Below, one piece after another: positions 34,183 to 42,351 of a DNA stretch of 64,000 nt. The notes under the pieces were generated by a model. It was not told the DNA's origin. It worked only from the letters and a program-made list of their open reading frames with translations, and did not search any database. Origin of the DNA: Syntrophus sp. PtaU1.Bin005 (lineage in GTDB: Bacteria > Desulfobacterota > Syntrophia > Syntrophales > Syntrophaceae); assembly GCA_002067745.1 (NCBI GenBank), contig MVRU01000004.1, positions 1-64,000 of the forward strand. The letters run 5' to 3'. A program made the position numbers and the translations under genes. How positions within the stretch are numbered: the stretch's first letter is position 1; every line of letters starts with the position of its first letter.

Positions 34183-35745
34183 CTAGCGGAGCTTGAAGCG
34201 CTGGATCTTCCCGGTTGCCGTCTTGGGCAGCGAATCGATGAAGACAACCCAGCGGGGATACTTGAACTTGGCAAGGCGGTCGAGAACCCATGTCTTCAGT
34301 TCCTTTTCAAGTTCAGGTGAAGGTGCAAATCCCTGATTCAGAACGACGAAGGCCTTCGGCTTTACAAGATTTTCGTCGTCCATGGCGCCGACCACGGCGC
34401 ACTCCATGACGGAGGCATGCTCCCTCATGCAGTTTTCAACTTCCAGCGGAGACACCCAGATCCCACCGACCTTCAGCATGTCGTCGGCCCGGCCGGAGGG
34501 GAAGAAGAAGCCGTCCGCATCCTTGTAGTACTTGTCGCCGGAGTTGATCCACTCGCCGATGACGGTGCTGGCCGTTTTGTCTCTCTTTCTCCAGTAATAC
34601 CGCAGGGAGCTTCTCCCCCTGATCCAGAGGTTGCCGACTTCGCCGACAGGCAGTTCGTTCAACCCTTCGTCGTCCATGATCTTCTCTTCATAACCGGCGA
34701 CAGGCTGTCCGCTGGAGCCCGGTTTGATGGCGCCGATCCGGTTGGACAGATAGATGTGGAGCATTTCCGTAGAACCCGGTCCGTCAAGGATTTCCACGCC
34801 ATAACGTTCCACGAACTTGTGGTACAGGTCGGGGGGAAGCGCCTCGCCGGCGGACGGGCAGGCCCGAAGCGTCTGCAGGGCGTGGGGAGCCCCCGGATTT
34901 TCCTTGTCCAGTTTTTCCTGGGCGATGAGCATCTGCCCGAAGAGGGTCGGAACGCCGAAGAACAGGGTCGCCTTGTACTGGCTGACCAGCCGGAACACAT
35001 GGGCCGGTGCGGGCGGATCGGGATTCAGGACGGCTGCGGCGCCGACGGACATGGGGAAGAACATGGCGTTGCCGAGGCCGTAGGCGAAAAAGAGCCGGGC
35101 GGCGGAGTAGCAGATGTCCTTTTCCGTAATTTTGAGAATATCTTGTCCATAATGCTCGGCGCTGTACTGCATATCGGACTGGGAATGGACCGCCCCCTTC
35201 GGACCGCCGGTGGTGCCGGAGGTGTAGAGCCAGAAGGCGACATCGTCCGCCGAGGTGAACACGGTTTCAAATTCCTCTTTTGCCGCGCTATACATCTGCT
35301 TGTACGGGGTGGAGAAGACGCCGTCATCATCCACTACAATCACATCTTTAAGGAAGCGGAGTTCTTCAATCTCGTTCACGACGGGGAGAAGTCTCGACGA
35401 TACGACCAGGGTCCTTGCCTGGCTGTCGTTGAGGTAGTATTCATAGTCGTTGGCCGTGAGCATGGTGCTGGAGGGAACAGGAACGGCCCCCATCTTCACG
35501 GCGCCCCAGAACGTGGAGTAAAACCACGGAGTGTCCAGAACGATCATGATGATCCGGTCGCCCATCCGGATGTCCAGATTTTTGAACATGTTGGCCATTT
35601 TGTTGGTCATTTTCTGAATATCGCGATAGGTGTAGTTGCCCTTGTCCGTGTACGCGCAAATATTGTCGCCACGGCCTTCCCTGACGTGCCTGTCTACGAA
35701 CCAATCTGCTGAGTTGTAAAATTCCTCTGGATATAACTTTGCCAT
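34183..35745 (-). CDS. bamY: Benzoate-CoA ligase 2
   Basis: This 520-residue paralogue of the ligase at 32317-33891 is convergent with it; most residues are identical, including the first 34 and the last 15 or so. It has the same adenylation motifs (LYTSGTTGGPKGAVHSQ, DGPGSTEML, GRADDMLKVGG, TATGKIQRFKLR). Differences cluster around residues 140-165, 270-290 (a shorter loop) and 360-390, which could alter substrate range or kinetics. It has a sigma-70-type promoter, in contrast to the sigma-54 promoter of its twin, so the pair probably serves constitutive versus induced expression. AGGAGGAGGAAGT precedes the ATG. Confidence 0.9.
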   Translation of the reverse strand: MAKLYPEEFYNSADWFVDRHVREGRGDNICAYTDKGNYTYRDIQKMTNKMANMFKNLDIRMGDRIIMIVLDTPWFYSTFWGAVKMGAVPVPSSTMLTANDYEYYLNDSQARTLVVSSRLLPVVNEIEELRFLKDVIVVDDDGVFSTPYKQMYSAAKEEFETVFTSADDVAFWLYTSGTTGGPKGAVHSQSDMQYSAEHYGQDILKITEKDICYSAARLFFAYGLGNAMFFPMSVGAAAVLNPDPPAPAHVFRLVSQYKATLFFGVPTLFGQMLIAQEKLDKENPGAPHALQTLRACPSAGEALPPDLYHKFVERYGVEILDGPGSTEMLHIYLSNRIGAIKPGSSGQPVAGYEEKIMDDEGLNELPVGEVGNLWIRGRSSLRYYWRKRDKTASTVIGEWINSGDKYYKDADGFFFPSGRADDMLKVGGIWVSPLEVENCMREHASVMECAVVGAMDDENLVKPKAFVVLNQGFAPSPELEKELKTWVLDRLAKFKYPRWVVFIDSLPKTATGKIQRFKLR

Positions 35746-35775
35746 ACTTCTTCCTCCTCCTTTAAATAAAAAGTT

Positions 35776-35811
35776 ACAATGTGATTATAACATCGCGACA
35801 TTTTATGCAAG
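35776..35811 (-). promoter_or_regulatory. Sigma-70-like promoter of benzoate-CoA ligase 2 with overlapping ACAATGTGAT motif
   Basis: On the minus strand CTTGCA (35806-35811) and a perfect TATAAT (35784-35789) are 16 bp apart. The plus-strand motif ACAATGTGAT (35776-35785) overlaps the -10 box and start site, as a repressor site would, and is shared with the ligase 1 upstream region. No -24/-12 element was found here. Confidence 0.55.
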
Positions 35812-36158
35812 CAATCTTTTCACAGAGAAAGCGCTCTGGCATTGAAAAAGCACCGACTATCGTTGCCGTGACACGGAAACCGTCAGGGTCTGGACATTCA
35901 AAGATTTGAAATCATTATCAATATTTCGATCCCATGCTGATGGGACTGACGGTTGAGTTTTTTTGCTGTCGCGTCTCCATTTCATCCTTACGTGGACGGC
36001 GGATCCCCCCGACGGCCTCCATGCGGGGCTGATGCGGATCTGACGGCAGAGGGGAAAGCGAGGTAAACGACCTGAACCATTGAAAGAACGCCACAGGAGG
36101 GACAGAAATCATACGGACACAGGGAGCTGCTGCCCCGGGCTCACTCCTTATCGAAGAT

Positions 36159-36197
36159 AAAAAAAGCGGCGGATTCCCTGAAGATTCCACCGCTTTT
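36159..36197 (-). terminator. Rho-independent terminator after the PEP-CTERM-like gene
   Basis: On the minus strand gcggtgga (36186-36193) pairs with tccgccgc (36166-36173, one G-U pair), flanked by A and T tracts with seven Ts at 36159-36165. It lies 30 bases past the stop of the gene. Confidence 0.75.
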
Positions 36198-36226
36198 CAA
36201 GCAGATTCAACCCGATGAGAAATGGC

Positions 36227-36991
36227 CTATTTTACCAGCTTGCGCCTTAAGCCGAGAATTCCCACCAGACCCGATCCCAGGAGCCAAGCCGCTGCAGGAA
36301 TCGGAATTGGGTGCGTCTGGGCCAGAAGCAGGTTTTCGAACATCACCTTGTTGTCATTGTTAGTGGCATAGACATTGTCCCAGACATTCTGGTCCGTAAT
36401 GACAAAGATGCTGCCGTCGCCGATGTTCTCGTAGGCCATCATGACATCGGACAGGTTGGAACCGAGCATCAGCTTCTGGGCGGGACCCGAAAGATTGAGC
36501 GATGCAAAGCAGGCGTAATTGTATGTATTGACGCCCGCCGTTAAGGGATGGTCCAGGATCTGTCCGTTGGCCCGGGTCGCATCGCGGTATCCCGCATCCG
36601 GATAGTCGGTGTTGATGGAAATGTGTCCGCCCAGGGCCGCGATGGCTGCCGTAATCCGGGCGTTTTCAGCCGGGGCATAATTACCGTGCTCCCCCATGAA
36701 GGCAATCCGTCCACCGCCCGCCAGAAAGGACTGCATCGTGCTGATTTCGGCCGCCGTGTAGGAATCGGCCGGCTGCACGGCCCACAGCAGGCTGATGCCC
36801 GACAGATCTACCGTGTCCAGGGTACCGCCCAGTGTTGAGGAGCTTACGTCAGGCAGGGTGTTGTAAAAATTGTTGATGACATTAAGGTCGAAGCGTTCGC
36901 CCCAAACCCCGACATAAGACGTGGCGGCGTTGGCGCTGCTGATGACAAAAAAGCTCAGTACGGCGCATAGAATCAAGACAAACTTTTTCAT
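36227..36991 (-). CDS. Exported protein with PEP-CTERM-like C-terminal anchor
   Basis: This 254-residue protein has a Sec signal peptide (MKKFVLILCAVLSFFVISSA, cleaved near ANAAT) and ends HPIPIPAAAWLLGSGLVGIL then LRRKLVK, a PEP-CTERM variant with P-x-P-A-x-x-W-L-L-G-S-G-L, hydrophobic stretch and basic tail. Such tails are processed by exosortase for surface or exopolysaccharide export. The middle has a flavodoxin-like or GATase-like look (LLWAVQPADSYTAAEI, SFLAGGGRIAFMGEHGNY), as in GldG/DUF4350-type domains, but no catalytic site is seen. The start ATG 36991 has a near-perfect AAGGAGGTAACC. It lies divergent from the injection-system operon and may be unrelated to it. Confidence 0.8.
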   Translation of the reverse strand: MKKFVLILCAVLSFFVISSANAATSYVGVWGERFDLNVINNFYNTLPDVSSSTLGGTLDTVDLSGISLLWAVQPADSYTAAEISTMQSFLAGGGRIAFMGEHGNYAPAENARITAAIAALGGHISINTDYPDAGYRDATRANGQILDHPLTAGVNTYNYACFASLNLSGPAQKLMLGSNLSDVMMAYENIGDGSIFVITDQNVWDNVYATNNDNKVMFENLLLAQTHPIPIPAAAWLLGSGLVGILGLRRKLVK

Positions 36992-37910
36992 GGTTACCTC
37001 CTTCTTTTTTTTGAGGCTCTTAAAGCCATGTCCGCCCTCACGCTTTTGGCGGCAACAGGATAAGAGAAGCATTCTCGCTTTGTTAAGGTTGTGTTCGTTC
37101 ACATATGAAAGCCCCGAACAGGCATTTCATACGCCTCCATTTCCGCCTTCTTCCTCCGCCCACAACACCTCCTTCCCATATTTTTCCTCTCCACATCATA
37201 TCCTTAAGAAATGAACGCTTCTCACCGGCACGGCCCCATAAAAACCGCCGGTGTGGAACATGCGACACCTTCTCCTGGCAGCCGGAGTTTCCTTTCTACG
37301 GTGCCCCTGCCTTTCGAACCCCAAGCCGGGCAAACATTTTTTTTAACGGTAGCAGAGTTTTAACGTGGGTCAATACCTGAAAAACCTTATTTTATCGCAA
37401 TAATTTGGCGCAGATCAAATCATCCATGTGCCTAATGGCTGCATTAACCACTCTTTTATGTCCTTATATAAAGAGTATCATCTAATTTTTTCCTCATATA
37501 TTGAGGGGCTGAAATCGCTTTCCCGTTGAAGGGAAGAATCACCAAAGAAAATTTGTGCATCGCCATGGCACAGAACGGTAACAGGCCCATCAGGAAGAAT
37601 TCATCTACCGACCCGAAAGTATTCCGGAAATGATTTTGGTAAACCGCCCTTTTTCGTGATCGGGAGAAAACCCTACGCCAAACTCCTAGACAAAATACCA
37701 TTTTTCAGGTATTGACCTCTTCAGAAACCTTGCTCTACTCTACATCGACTTTTAGTTGCACCCAAGCAGGCAAGACAGGTTTTCCATCCCATCCACGGGA
37801 CGATCCTCCACTGGGGGATCCGTTCAGGAAGTATCGTAGTTCAGATAAATATCGTACCTGAAATCGGCAAGTTAAGCGTTTGCAATCCACATCAACCAGT
37901 AGGAGGAAGT
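36992..37910. other. Intergenic region upstream of the injection-system operon
   Basis: This 919-base gap contains no supported gene. It holds the 350-bp MITE-like element at 37368-37717. The first ~350 bases (36992-37367) are the upstream region of the minus-strand PEP-CTERM-like gene. The last ~190 bases (37718-37910) must include the promoter of the injection-system operon; a TTGACC (37713-37718) near the element's right end could be a -35 with a weak TACTCT -10 (37737-37742), which would make the element supply the promoter. An AGGAGGAAGT site precedes the sheath ATG. Confidence 0.45.
37368..37717. mobile_element. MITE-like element with 17-bp terminal inverted repeats
   Basis: A 17-bp sequence, GGTCAATACCTGAAAAA, at 37368-37384 is repeated exactly as its reverse complement at 37701-37717. 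Similarity extends inward (TATTTT on both sides), giving an imperfect ~26-bp terminal inverted repeat. The ~316-bp interior has only one fair frame (37456-37701, minus, 81 codons, unrecognised), so it is probably a non-autonomous relic of an insertion sequence. No target-site duplication was recognised. It sits ~190 bases upstream of the sheath gene. Confidence 0.55.
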
Positions 37911-39614
37911 ATGGCAACTCTCATTGTTCCAGGAGTCAATGTTAAGGCATATTTCGATGTTCTTCCCCCACAACCGGCGCCATCGGGGATTGTCGGCATC
38001 GCCGGCGTTGTGGACCGGCCTCCGGCAAACGGGAAACTGGTCGGCGTTACAAAAATTTCCGAACTGCGTGATCTTTTAGGGCCCGGGTCACTTTACAGCC
38101 TGAAGCAGGGCGTTGACGCCCTTTCGAACGGCGCTTCGGAACTGGTTGTTTCCGCCGTGTCGGGCGGCAGCCCGGCTAGCCTCTCCCTGCTGAATGTCGA
38201 TTCCGAGCCCTGCGTCCTTCTCAAATGCCGTTTCAACCGGTCCTGGGGTACGGCCCTGGCGGCGGAAGTGCGGACTATCCTCGATGCAAACGGGGCGGTC
38301 GTCCGGGTCAATCTCGACGTCATCGTCAACGGCAGGAGCGAGGAAACCTTCACGGATCTCCGGATTGCCCCCGGTGAGGCGGATGACCTCTTCAATGTCG
38401 TCAACAATTCATCCAGGCTCCTGGTGGCTCTGGATGCGGGATTCGAGGATGACCTGCCCACGGCCGGGACCTATTCCTTCAGCGCTGCCGGCGCTCCGAT
38501 TCCCGTTCCCGTCAAGGACGGTGTCAAAACGCTGCTGAAGCTTCTGGTGGCGGAAGACGCAGACCCCAACGGACTGAACTGCGTCCTCACCCTTCCCGCC
38601 ATACCGGCCAACACGGTCACGATCAAGGTTTTCAAAGGCACCGCCCTGCAGGAGCAGTTCTCCGAACTGGTCATGAATCCCGACAGCGACCATTATCTCC
38701 CCTATGTTCTGCTGACACGCAGCAAGCTGATCCGCGTCACCCCGGAAAGCTCTTTTGCAGCGGGGAAGGCCCTGCCCGTCGCCACCAGCGGCCCTGTTCC
38801 CTTCACCGACGGCACTTCCCCCTCCCTCGCCGCAGTCAGTTCCGCCATTGATCTGCTGAGTGACGATACCCGCATCGACCTGGTCTGCGCAGCCATTGAA
38901 CCGTCGCGGACGGATGCCGATGTGGCGACGATTCATCAGGCGCTCCTTTCCCACGCCGTCTCCATGTCGGACAGCGGCGCTCCCCGCATTGCCTTTGGAT
39001 CGGTCACCGCCGGAGAGGCCACCAGTCTGGACAAGATCAAGGACCACGCCTCCGCGGTTCGCAACCGCCGGTTTGTCCTCGCCGCCCCGCCTCAGGCCGA
39101 AGGGCTGCTCGCAGGCATGATCGGACGGATGGACGTTCAGGAATCGCCAACCTTCAAGACGATCCCCCTGCACGGGATGTCGGCCGCTTCCTACCGGGAA
39201 AGCGAGCTGAACCGCCTGTTGGGGCCGACGATCAACCTCTGCGTGATTCAGGAACGGGCTGGACGGGGCATTGTCGTCCTCAAGGCGATCAATACCATCG
39301 GCGATCAGGTTTCCGTAACGCGCGTCGCCGACAAGGCCATCCGGGAAACCAAGGCCATCGCGGAAAATTTCATCGGCATTCTCAACACGGAGGAAGCCCG
39401 AATCGCCCTGAAGCAGCAGTTGATCGCAACCTTCCTGCGCATGGAGCGCGATGGTGCGCTTGTCCCCTCCACGGACGGCAAGGACCCGGCATTTATCGTC
39501 GATGTCTACTCGACCCAGCAGGACTTTGCCCAGGGAATCGTCCGCATCGACATCGCGGTCCGCCCTGTCCGTGCCATCGACTACATCTATGCGACCATCC
39601 GCGTGAAAAACTAG
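37911..39614 (+). CDS. Contractile tail sheath protein
   Basis: This 567-residue sheath protein surrounds the inner tube and contracts to drive it through a target membrane. The N-terminus (VPGVNVKAYFDVLPPQPAPSGIVGIAGVVDRPP) and the C-terminal domain (IRETKAIAENFIGILNTEEARIAL, then PAFIVDVYSTQQDFAQGIVRIDIAVRPVRAIDYI) are typical of phage/eCIS/T6-like sheaths; the last strands form the handshake with neighbouring subunits. A variable outer insertion (about residues 90-300) makes up the middle. It is the first gene of a continuous 25-kb operon and has AGGAGGAAGT 4 nt upstream of the ATG. Confidence 0.92.
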   Translation: MATLIVPGVNVKAYFDVLPPQPAPSGIVGIAGVVDRPPANGKLVGVTKISELRDLLGPGSLYSLKQGVDALSNGASELVVSAVSGGSPASLSLLNVDSEPCVLLKCRFNRSWGTALAAEVRTILDANGAVVRVNLDVIVNGRSEETFTDLRIAPGEADDLFNVVNNSSRLLVALDAGFEDDLPTAGTYSFSAAGAPIPVPVKDGVKTLLKLLVAEDADPNGLNCVLTLPAIPANTVTIKVFKGTALQEQFSELVMNPDSDHYLPYVLLTRSKLIRVTPESSFAAGKALPVATSGPVPFTDGTSPSLAAVSSAIDLLSDDTRIDLVCAAIEPSRTDADVATIHQALLSHAVSMSDSGAPRIAFGSVTAGEATSLDKIKDHASAVRNRRFVLAAPPQAEGLLAGMIGRMDVQESPTFKTIPLHGMSAASYRESELNRLLGPTINLCVIQERAGRGIVVLKAINTIGDQVSVTRVADKAIRETKAIAENFIGILNTEEARIALKQQLIATFLRMERDGALVPSTDGKDPAFIVDVYSTQQDFAQGIVRIDIAVRPVRAIDYIYATIRVKN

Positions 39615-39632
39615 GAACCAAAGGAGATTTTT

Positions 39633-40022
39633 ATGCCGACACTGTTTGCAGCCAATGAAAGCGTGGTCCTCATCAACGGCGAGGCGATCGAAGGCGTTCA
39701 GGCGATTGAGTATCGCCATGTTCAGCAGCGGGAAAATGTTTTCGCCGTGGGAAACGCCGAACGCATCGGCCAGATTGCCGGCCCGATGTGGGTCGAAGGC
39801 CGGATCAAGGTCAATTCAACAGCGCCCTCGATCAACGCCATTACAGGCGATACTGTTTTCCAGGTGACCGCTCAGCTCAGGCACGGCGCGACCAGTATGA
39901 CCTTGTCCTTCGATGATTGCTACCTGATGGAAAAGACGTTCGAAATGGGCGTGGGCAGCGTGGGAAGCTCCGTGTACACCTTCAGCGCAACGCGTATCCG
40001 CGAGGAAATCGCCTCCTCGTAG
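39633..40022 (+). CDS. Tail tube protein
   Basis: This 129-residue small beta-rich protein follows the sheath by 18 bases, the classic position of the inner tube. Its pattern (ANESVVLINGEAIEGVQAIEYRHVQQ, then GPMWVEGRIKVNS and VTAQLRHGATSMTLSFDDCY, MEKTFEMGVGSVGSSVYTFSA) fits the tube/XkdM-like beta-sandwich fold. The assignment rests on position, size and fold look, not on a signature motif; only one tube gene is present, where many eCIS have two or three. Confidence 0.7.
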   Translation: MPTLFAANESVVLINGEAIEGVQAIEYRHVQQRENVFAVGNAERIGQIAGPMWVEGRIKVNSTAPSINAITGDTVFQVTAQLRHGATSMTLSFDDCYLMEKTFEMGVGSVGSSVYTFSATRIREEIASS

Positions 40023-40054
40023 TTTCTTTCGGGCTTTCTGGCAGGAGGAGAGAA

Positions 40055-41560
40055 ATGCCGTTGATCTTCGCGCCGGAATCCGGCGAAGCGATGATTGGAT
40101 CACAACGGGTGCACTTTGTTCCCGCGGGCGATGACGGATCGATTCGTGTTGTCGGCCGTTCCGGTTCCGTGATCCGCCCCCTTCGCTTCGGAGAGCGCAC
40201 CCGCCTGTTGATCGATGCCCTTCTGGCCGACGATCCTCCCGGTTTCTGTGCCGATCTTCTGGTCCACGCGGCAACGGATTCTCCCGCCGAAGCGCTTTCG
40301 CCCGATGAGCGGGCGCTGGCTCTGGTGCTTGCCGGAGGCGATATCGACGCCCCGACCCTCTCCCGGACCGTTGCCGCCGTCAGCGCTGCCACGGGATGGC
40401 CGGAGGAAGCCATCAATGAAAAAAGGGCCATCGAGATTGACCGGATGGCCTATGATCTGAGCTCCCGGGATGCGGGATGGAAGCGGATCGTCTTTCCCCG
40501 CCAGGGGGCGGATGATGTGGAGACGATCATCCTCGAACTGGCGTCGCTCCTCCTCAACCGCACCGATGACGCGATGATGCGGCTCAGAGAGGACGTTCTT
40601 TCCCGGCCGACGGAAGCAGAAGGTGAGGCATGGGGCCTCTTGAATCCGGCAAGAAAGGCCCCGGTCGTTCCGGCAGGATTGGTTCCGGCTGAACCTCCAT
40701 GGATTCCGCAGGGATCGGCCGGATCTTTCCCCGGCCGAACTCCGGCATTTTCAAAGGATCCAGCCGCGCTGTCCGGAAGGCGCCTGCCCGGCTCCACGAA
40801 CACCATGAACGACCCTTCTGTTCCTCGCTTTCCGGAAAGCGACCCCGCCGCCTCCAGGAACGGAACCCCGGTTCAGCTTCGCGAGCAACCCCTCTCCTGC
40901 GATCCCTCGGCGGCCCCGCCGTCGGCCGGCCGGAGTGGCCGGTGGGATGCCCACCCGGACCGCATCCGGCCCCGCGGGCTTCCCGCTTCGGAGGAGAATT
41001 CGGAACGAAACGGAAGGGAAAGGCGGAGCCGTGCTGTTGCTCCGATTGAGGCCGGAGAAAGGTCTCCGGGCAGGAGCCCTTCGCAGGATCCTCCTTTCAG
41101 GCGGCCTTCAGGGCTTTCGGTTCAGCGGACCGAGAACAAGCCGTTCAAAGAGGATCTCCAACCCGGATGGACGTCGGCATCCGGGCTTATGGACAGCCGT
41201 GCGCCGGAGCTAACGGGGCCTGGACCTTCCTACCAGGAAGCCCGGTCGGAACAGGAGGCCCGGCTTGCTCCGATGAGGGGATCCCTTCCTGCCGGTCACC
41301 ACACCGGCCGGACTCCTGCCGGTTTTTCATCTCCAGAAGGAAGGATTCAAGGCTTCTACCCGTCTTGCGACCACCAGCGACTCTCCCCCGTGCCTGCTGG
41401 AGAATTTCCAGGGCTCTCCGCCCATTCTTCTTCAGCCAGGGCGTATGCAGATGTGGAAAGGGATATTCTCTCCTCCCTGGACGATCTGGATCTGGCGGAA
41501 CTGGCCGACGGGATCGGCCGGCTGCTCTCGGCGGAAGCGGACCTGAGGGGGATTGACTGA
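40055..41560 (+). CDS. Injection-system protein with long disordered region, function unknown
   Basis: This 501-residue protein is not recognised. Residues 1-200 look folded (alternating strands, then helices DERALALVLAGGD ... EETIILELASLLLN). About 205-465 is rich in Pro, Ser, Gly, Arg and Glu and looks disordered. The last ~35 residues form a helix (VERDILSSLDDLDLAELADGIGRLL). Its place after the tube is where phages encode tail assembly chaperones, so a chaperone or tube-length role is possible but unproven. I set the start at ATG 40055 (GCAGGAGGAGAG upstream) and reject the longer frame from 39917. Its stop overlaps the next ATG (TGATG). Confidence 0.75.
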   Translation: MPLIFAPESGEAMIGSQRVHFVPAGDDGSIRVVGRSGSVIRPLRFGERTRLLIDALLADDPPGFCADLLVHAATDSPAEALSPDERALALVLAGGDIDAPTLSRTVAAVSAATGWPEEAINEKRAIEIDRMAYDLSSRDAGWKRIVFPRQGADDVETIILELASLLLNRTDDAMMRLREDVLSRPTEAEGEAWGLLNPARKAPVVPAGLVPAEPPWIPQGSAGSFPGRTPAFSKDPAALSGRRLPGSTNTMNDPSVPRFPESDPAASRNGTPVQLREQPLSCDPSAAPPSAGRSGRWDAHPDRIRPRGLPASEENSERNGRERRSRAVAPIEAGERSPGRSPSQDPPFRRPSGLSVQRTENKPFKEDLQPGWTSASGLMDSRAPELTGPGPSYQEARSEQEARLAPMRGSLPAGHHTGRTPAGFSSPEGRIQGFYPSCDHQRLSPVPAGEFPGLSAHSSSARAYADVERDILSSLDDLDLAELADGIGRLLSAEADLRGID

Positions 41561-42231
41561 TGCCGGATACTGCGCCCGCCAGACCCGTTCCGCTGCTGGG
41601 AGAGATCTCTCTCGATTATGTTCAGCACGTTGAGCACCGCATCGATGGCGGCTATCTTTCCAGCGTCATTCCCGGCCTGGATGGGGAGCTTCAGCAGCGG
41701 GCCGCCCGCCCGTCCCATCGCATCACCATCCGGGGCCTTCTTTACGGGGAAACGGCTTCCGATTCGCTCTCATCGCTCCAGGAGGCGGCTCAGAACGGGG
41801 AGGAACTGACCTTTTCGGCGGACATCACCTCCGCTCTTGACATCCAGAACGTGGTCATCGAGGGGTTTTCCTGCTCCCAGGAAGTGGCCACGCAGGGTCG
41901 GTACTCCTACGAGATCTGGCTGGCGGAAAGCCCTCCGCTGCCCCCTCCGGCGCAGATTTCCGGGTTCGGAGGACTGGACGACTTCGGCCTTGGCGATTTG
42001 GGATTTGACACGGACATCATGGGGGATCTGACGGACCTGGCTGGAGACCTCTCCGGCGCCCTAAACGACGCCCTGGGCGTTCTGGATGCCCTTGAGGGGC
42101 TGGCCGGGCTCGACGGGCTGAGCGTCGGCGGCATCCTGCAGCCCATCCAGGACGTAAGCAACAGCGTCTCGCCGCTGGCATCGGCCTTCAAGGATTCCCT
42201 GTCCTCGCTGAGCAGCCTGTTCGGCGGATAG
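41560..42231 (+). CDS. Hub-proximal tail protein (Mu gpN / DNA-circularisation-like), tentative
   Basis: This 223-residue protein has an N-terminal beta domain (GEISLDYVQHVEHRIDGGYL, then PSHRITIRGLLYGETASDSL and ELTFSADITSALDIQNVVIE) reminiscent of the tail proteins that join tube and baseplate hub in myophages, such as the Mu gpN/DNA-circularisation family. From about residue 125 a Gly-Leu-Asp-rich helical tail follows (GLDDFGLGDLGF ... FKDSLSSLSSLFGG). It is placed between the tube genes and the hub. The role is inferred from position and fold look; the family match is weak. Confidence 0.6.
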   Translation: MPDTAPARPVPLLGEISLDYVQHVEHRIDGGYLSSVIPGLDGELQQRAARPSHRITIRGLLYGETASDSLSSLQEAAQNGEELTFSADITSALDIQNVVIEGFSCSQEVATQGRYSYEIWLAESPPLPPPAQISGFGGLDDFGLGDLGFDTDIMGDLTDLAGDLSGALNDALGVLDALEGLAGLDGLSVGGILQPIQDVSNSVSPLASAFKDSLSSLSSLFGG

Positions 42232-42351
42232 GAACGGACGCGGGGGGAGCGAAGAGTCCCTGCGCGTTGAAATGGGCGTTCGAGCCGGCGAAGGGCGCAT
42301 TGACATTCGAACTGGTGATAAGGGCAGACTTCGGTTCAAGACGGAGGCAAC

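Larger units (their letters stand above)
35746..36226. other. Intergenic region between ligase 2 and the PEP-CTERM-like gene
   Basis: It contains the promoter of benzoate-CoA ligase 2 (35784-35811) and the terminator of the PEP-CTERM-like gene (36159-36197). The middle, about 35850-36150, shows no supported gene. Confidence 0.5.

Noticed and set aside
36992-37110. A cyclic-di-GMP or other riboswitch upstream of the PEP-CTERM-like gene
   Set aside because: Looked for GEMM-type conserved bases on the minus strand and did not find them; only the strong ribosome binding site is clear.
42232-42351. A 31-codon gene (MGVRAGEGRIDIRTGDKGRL...) between two tail genes
   Set aside because: No ribosome binding site, runs into the start of the next gene, unrecognised; more likely an untranslated spacer.
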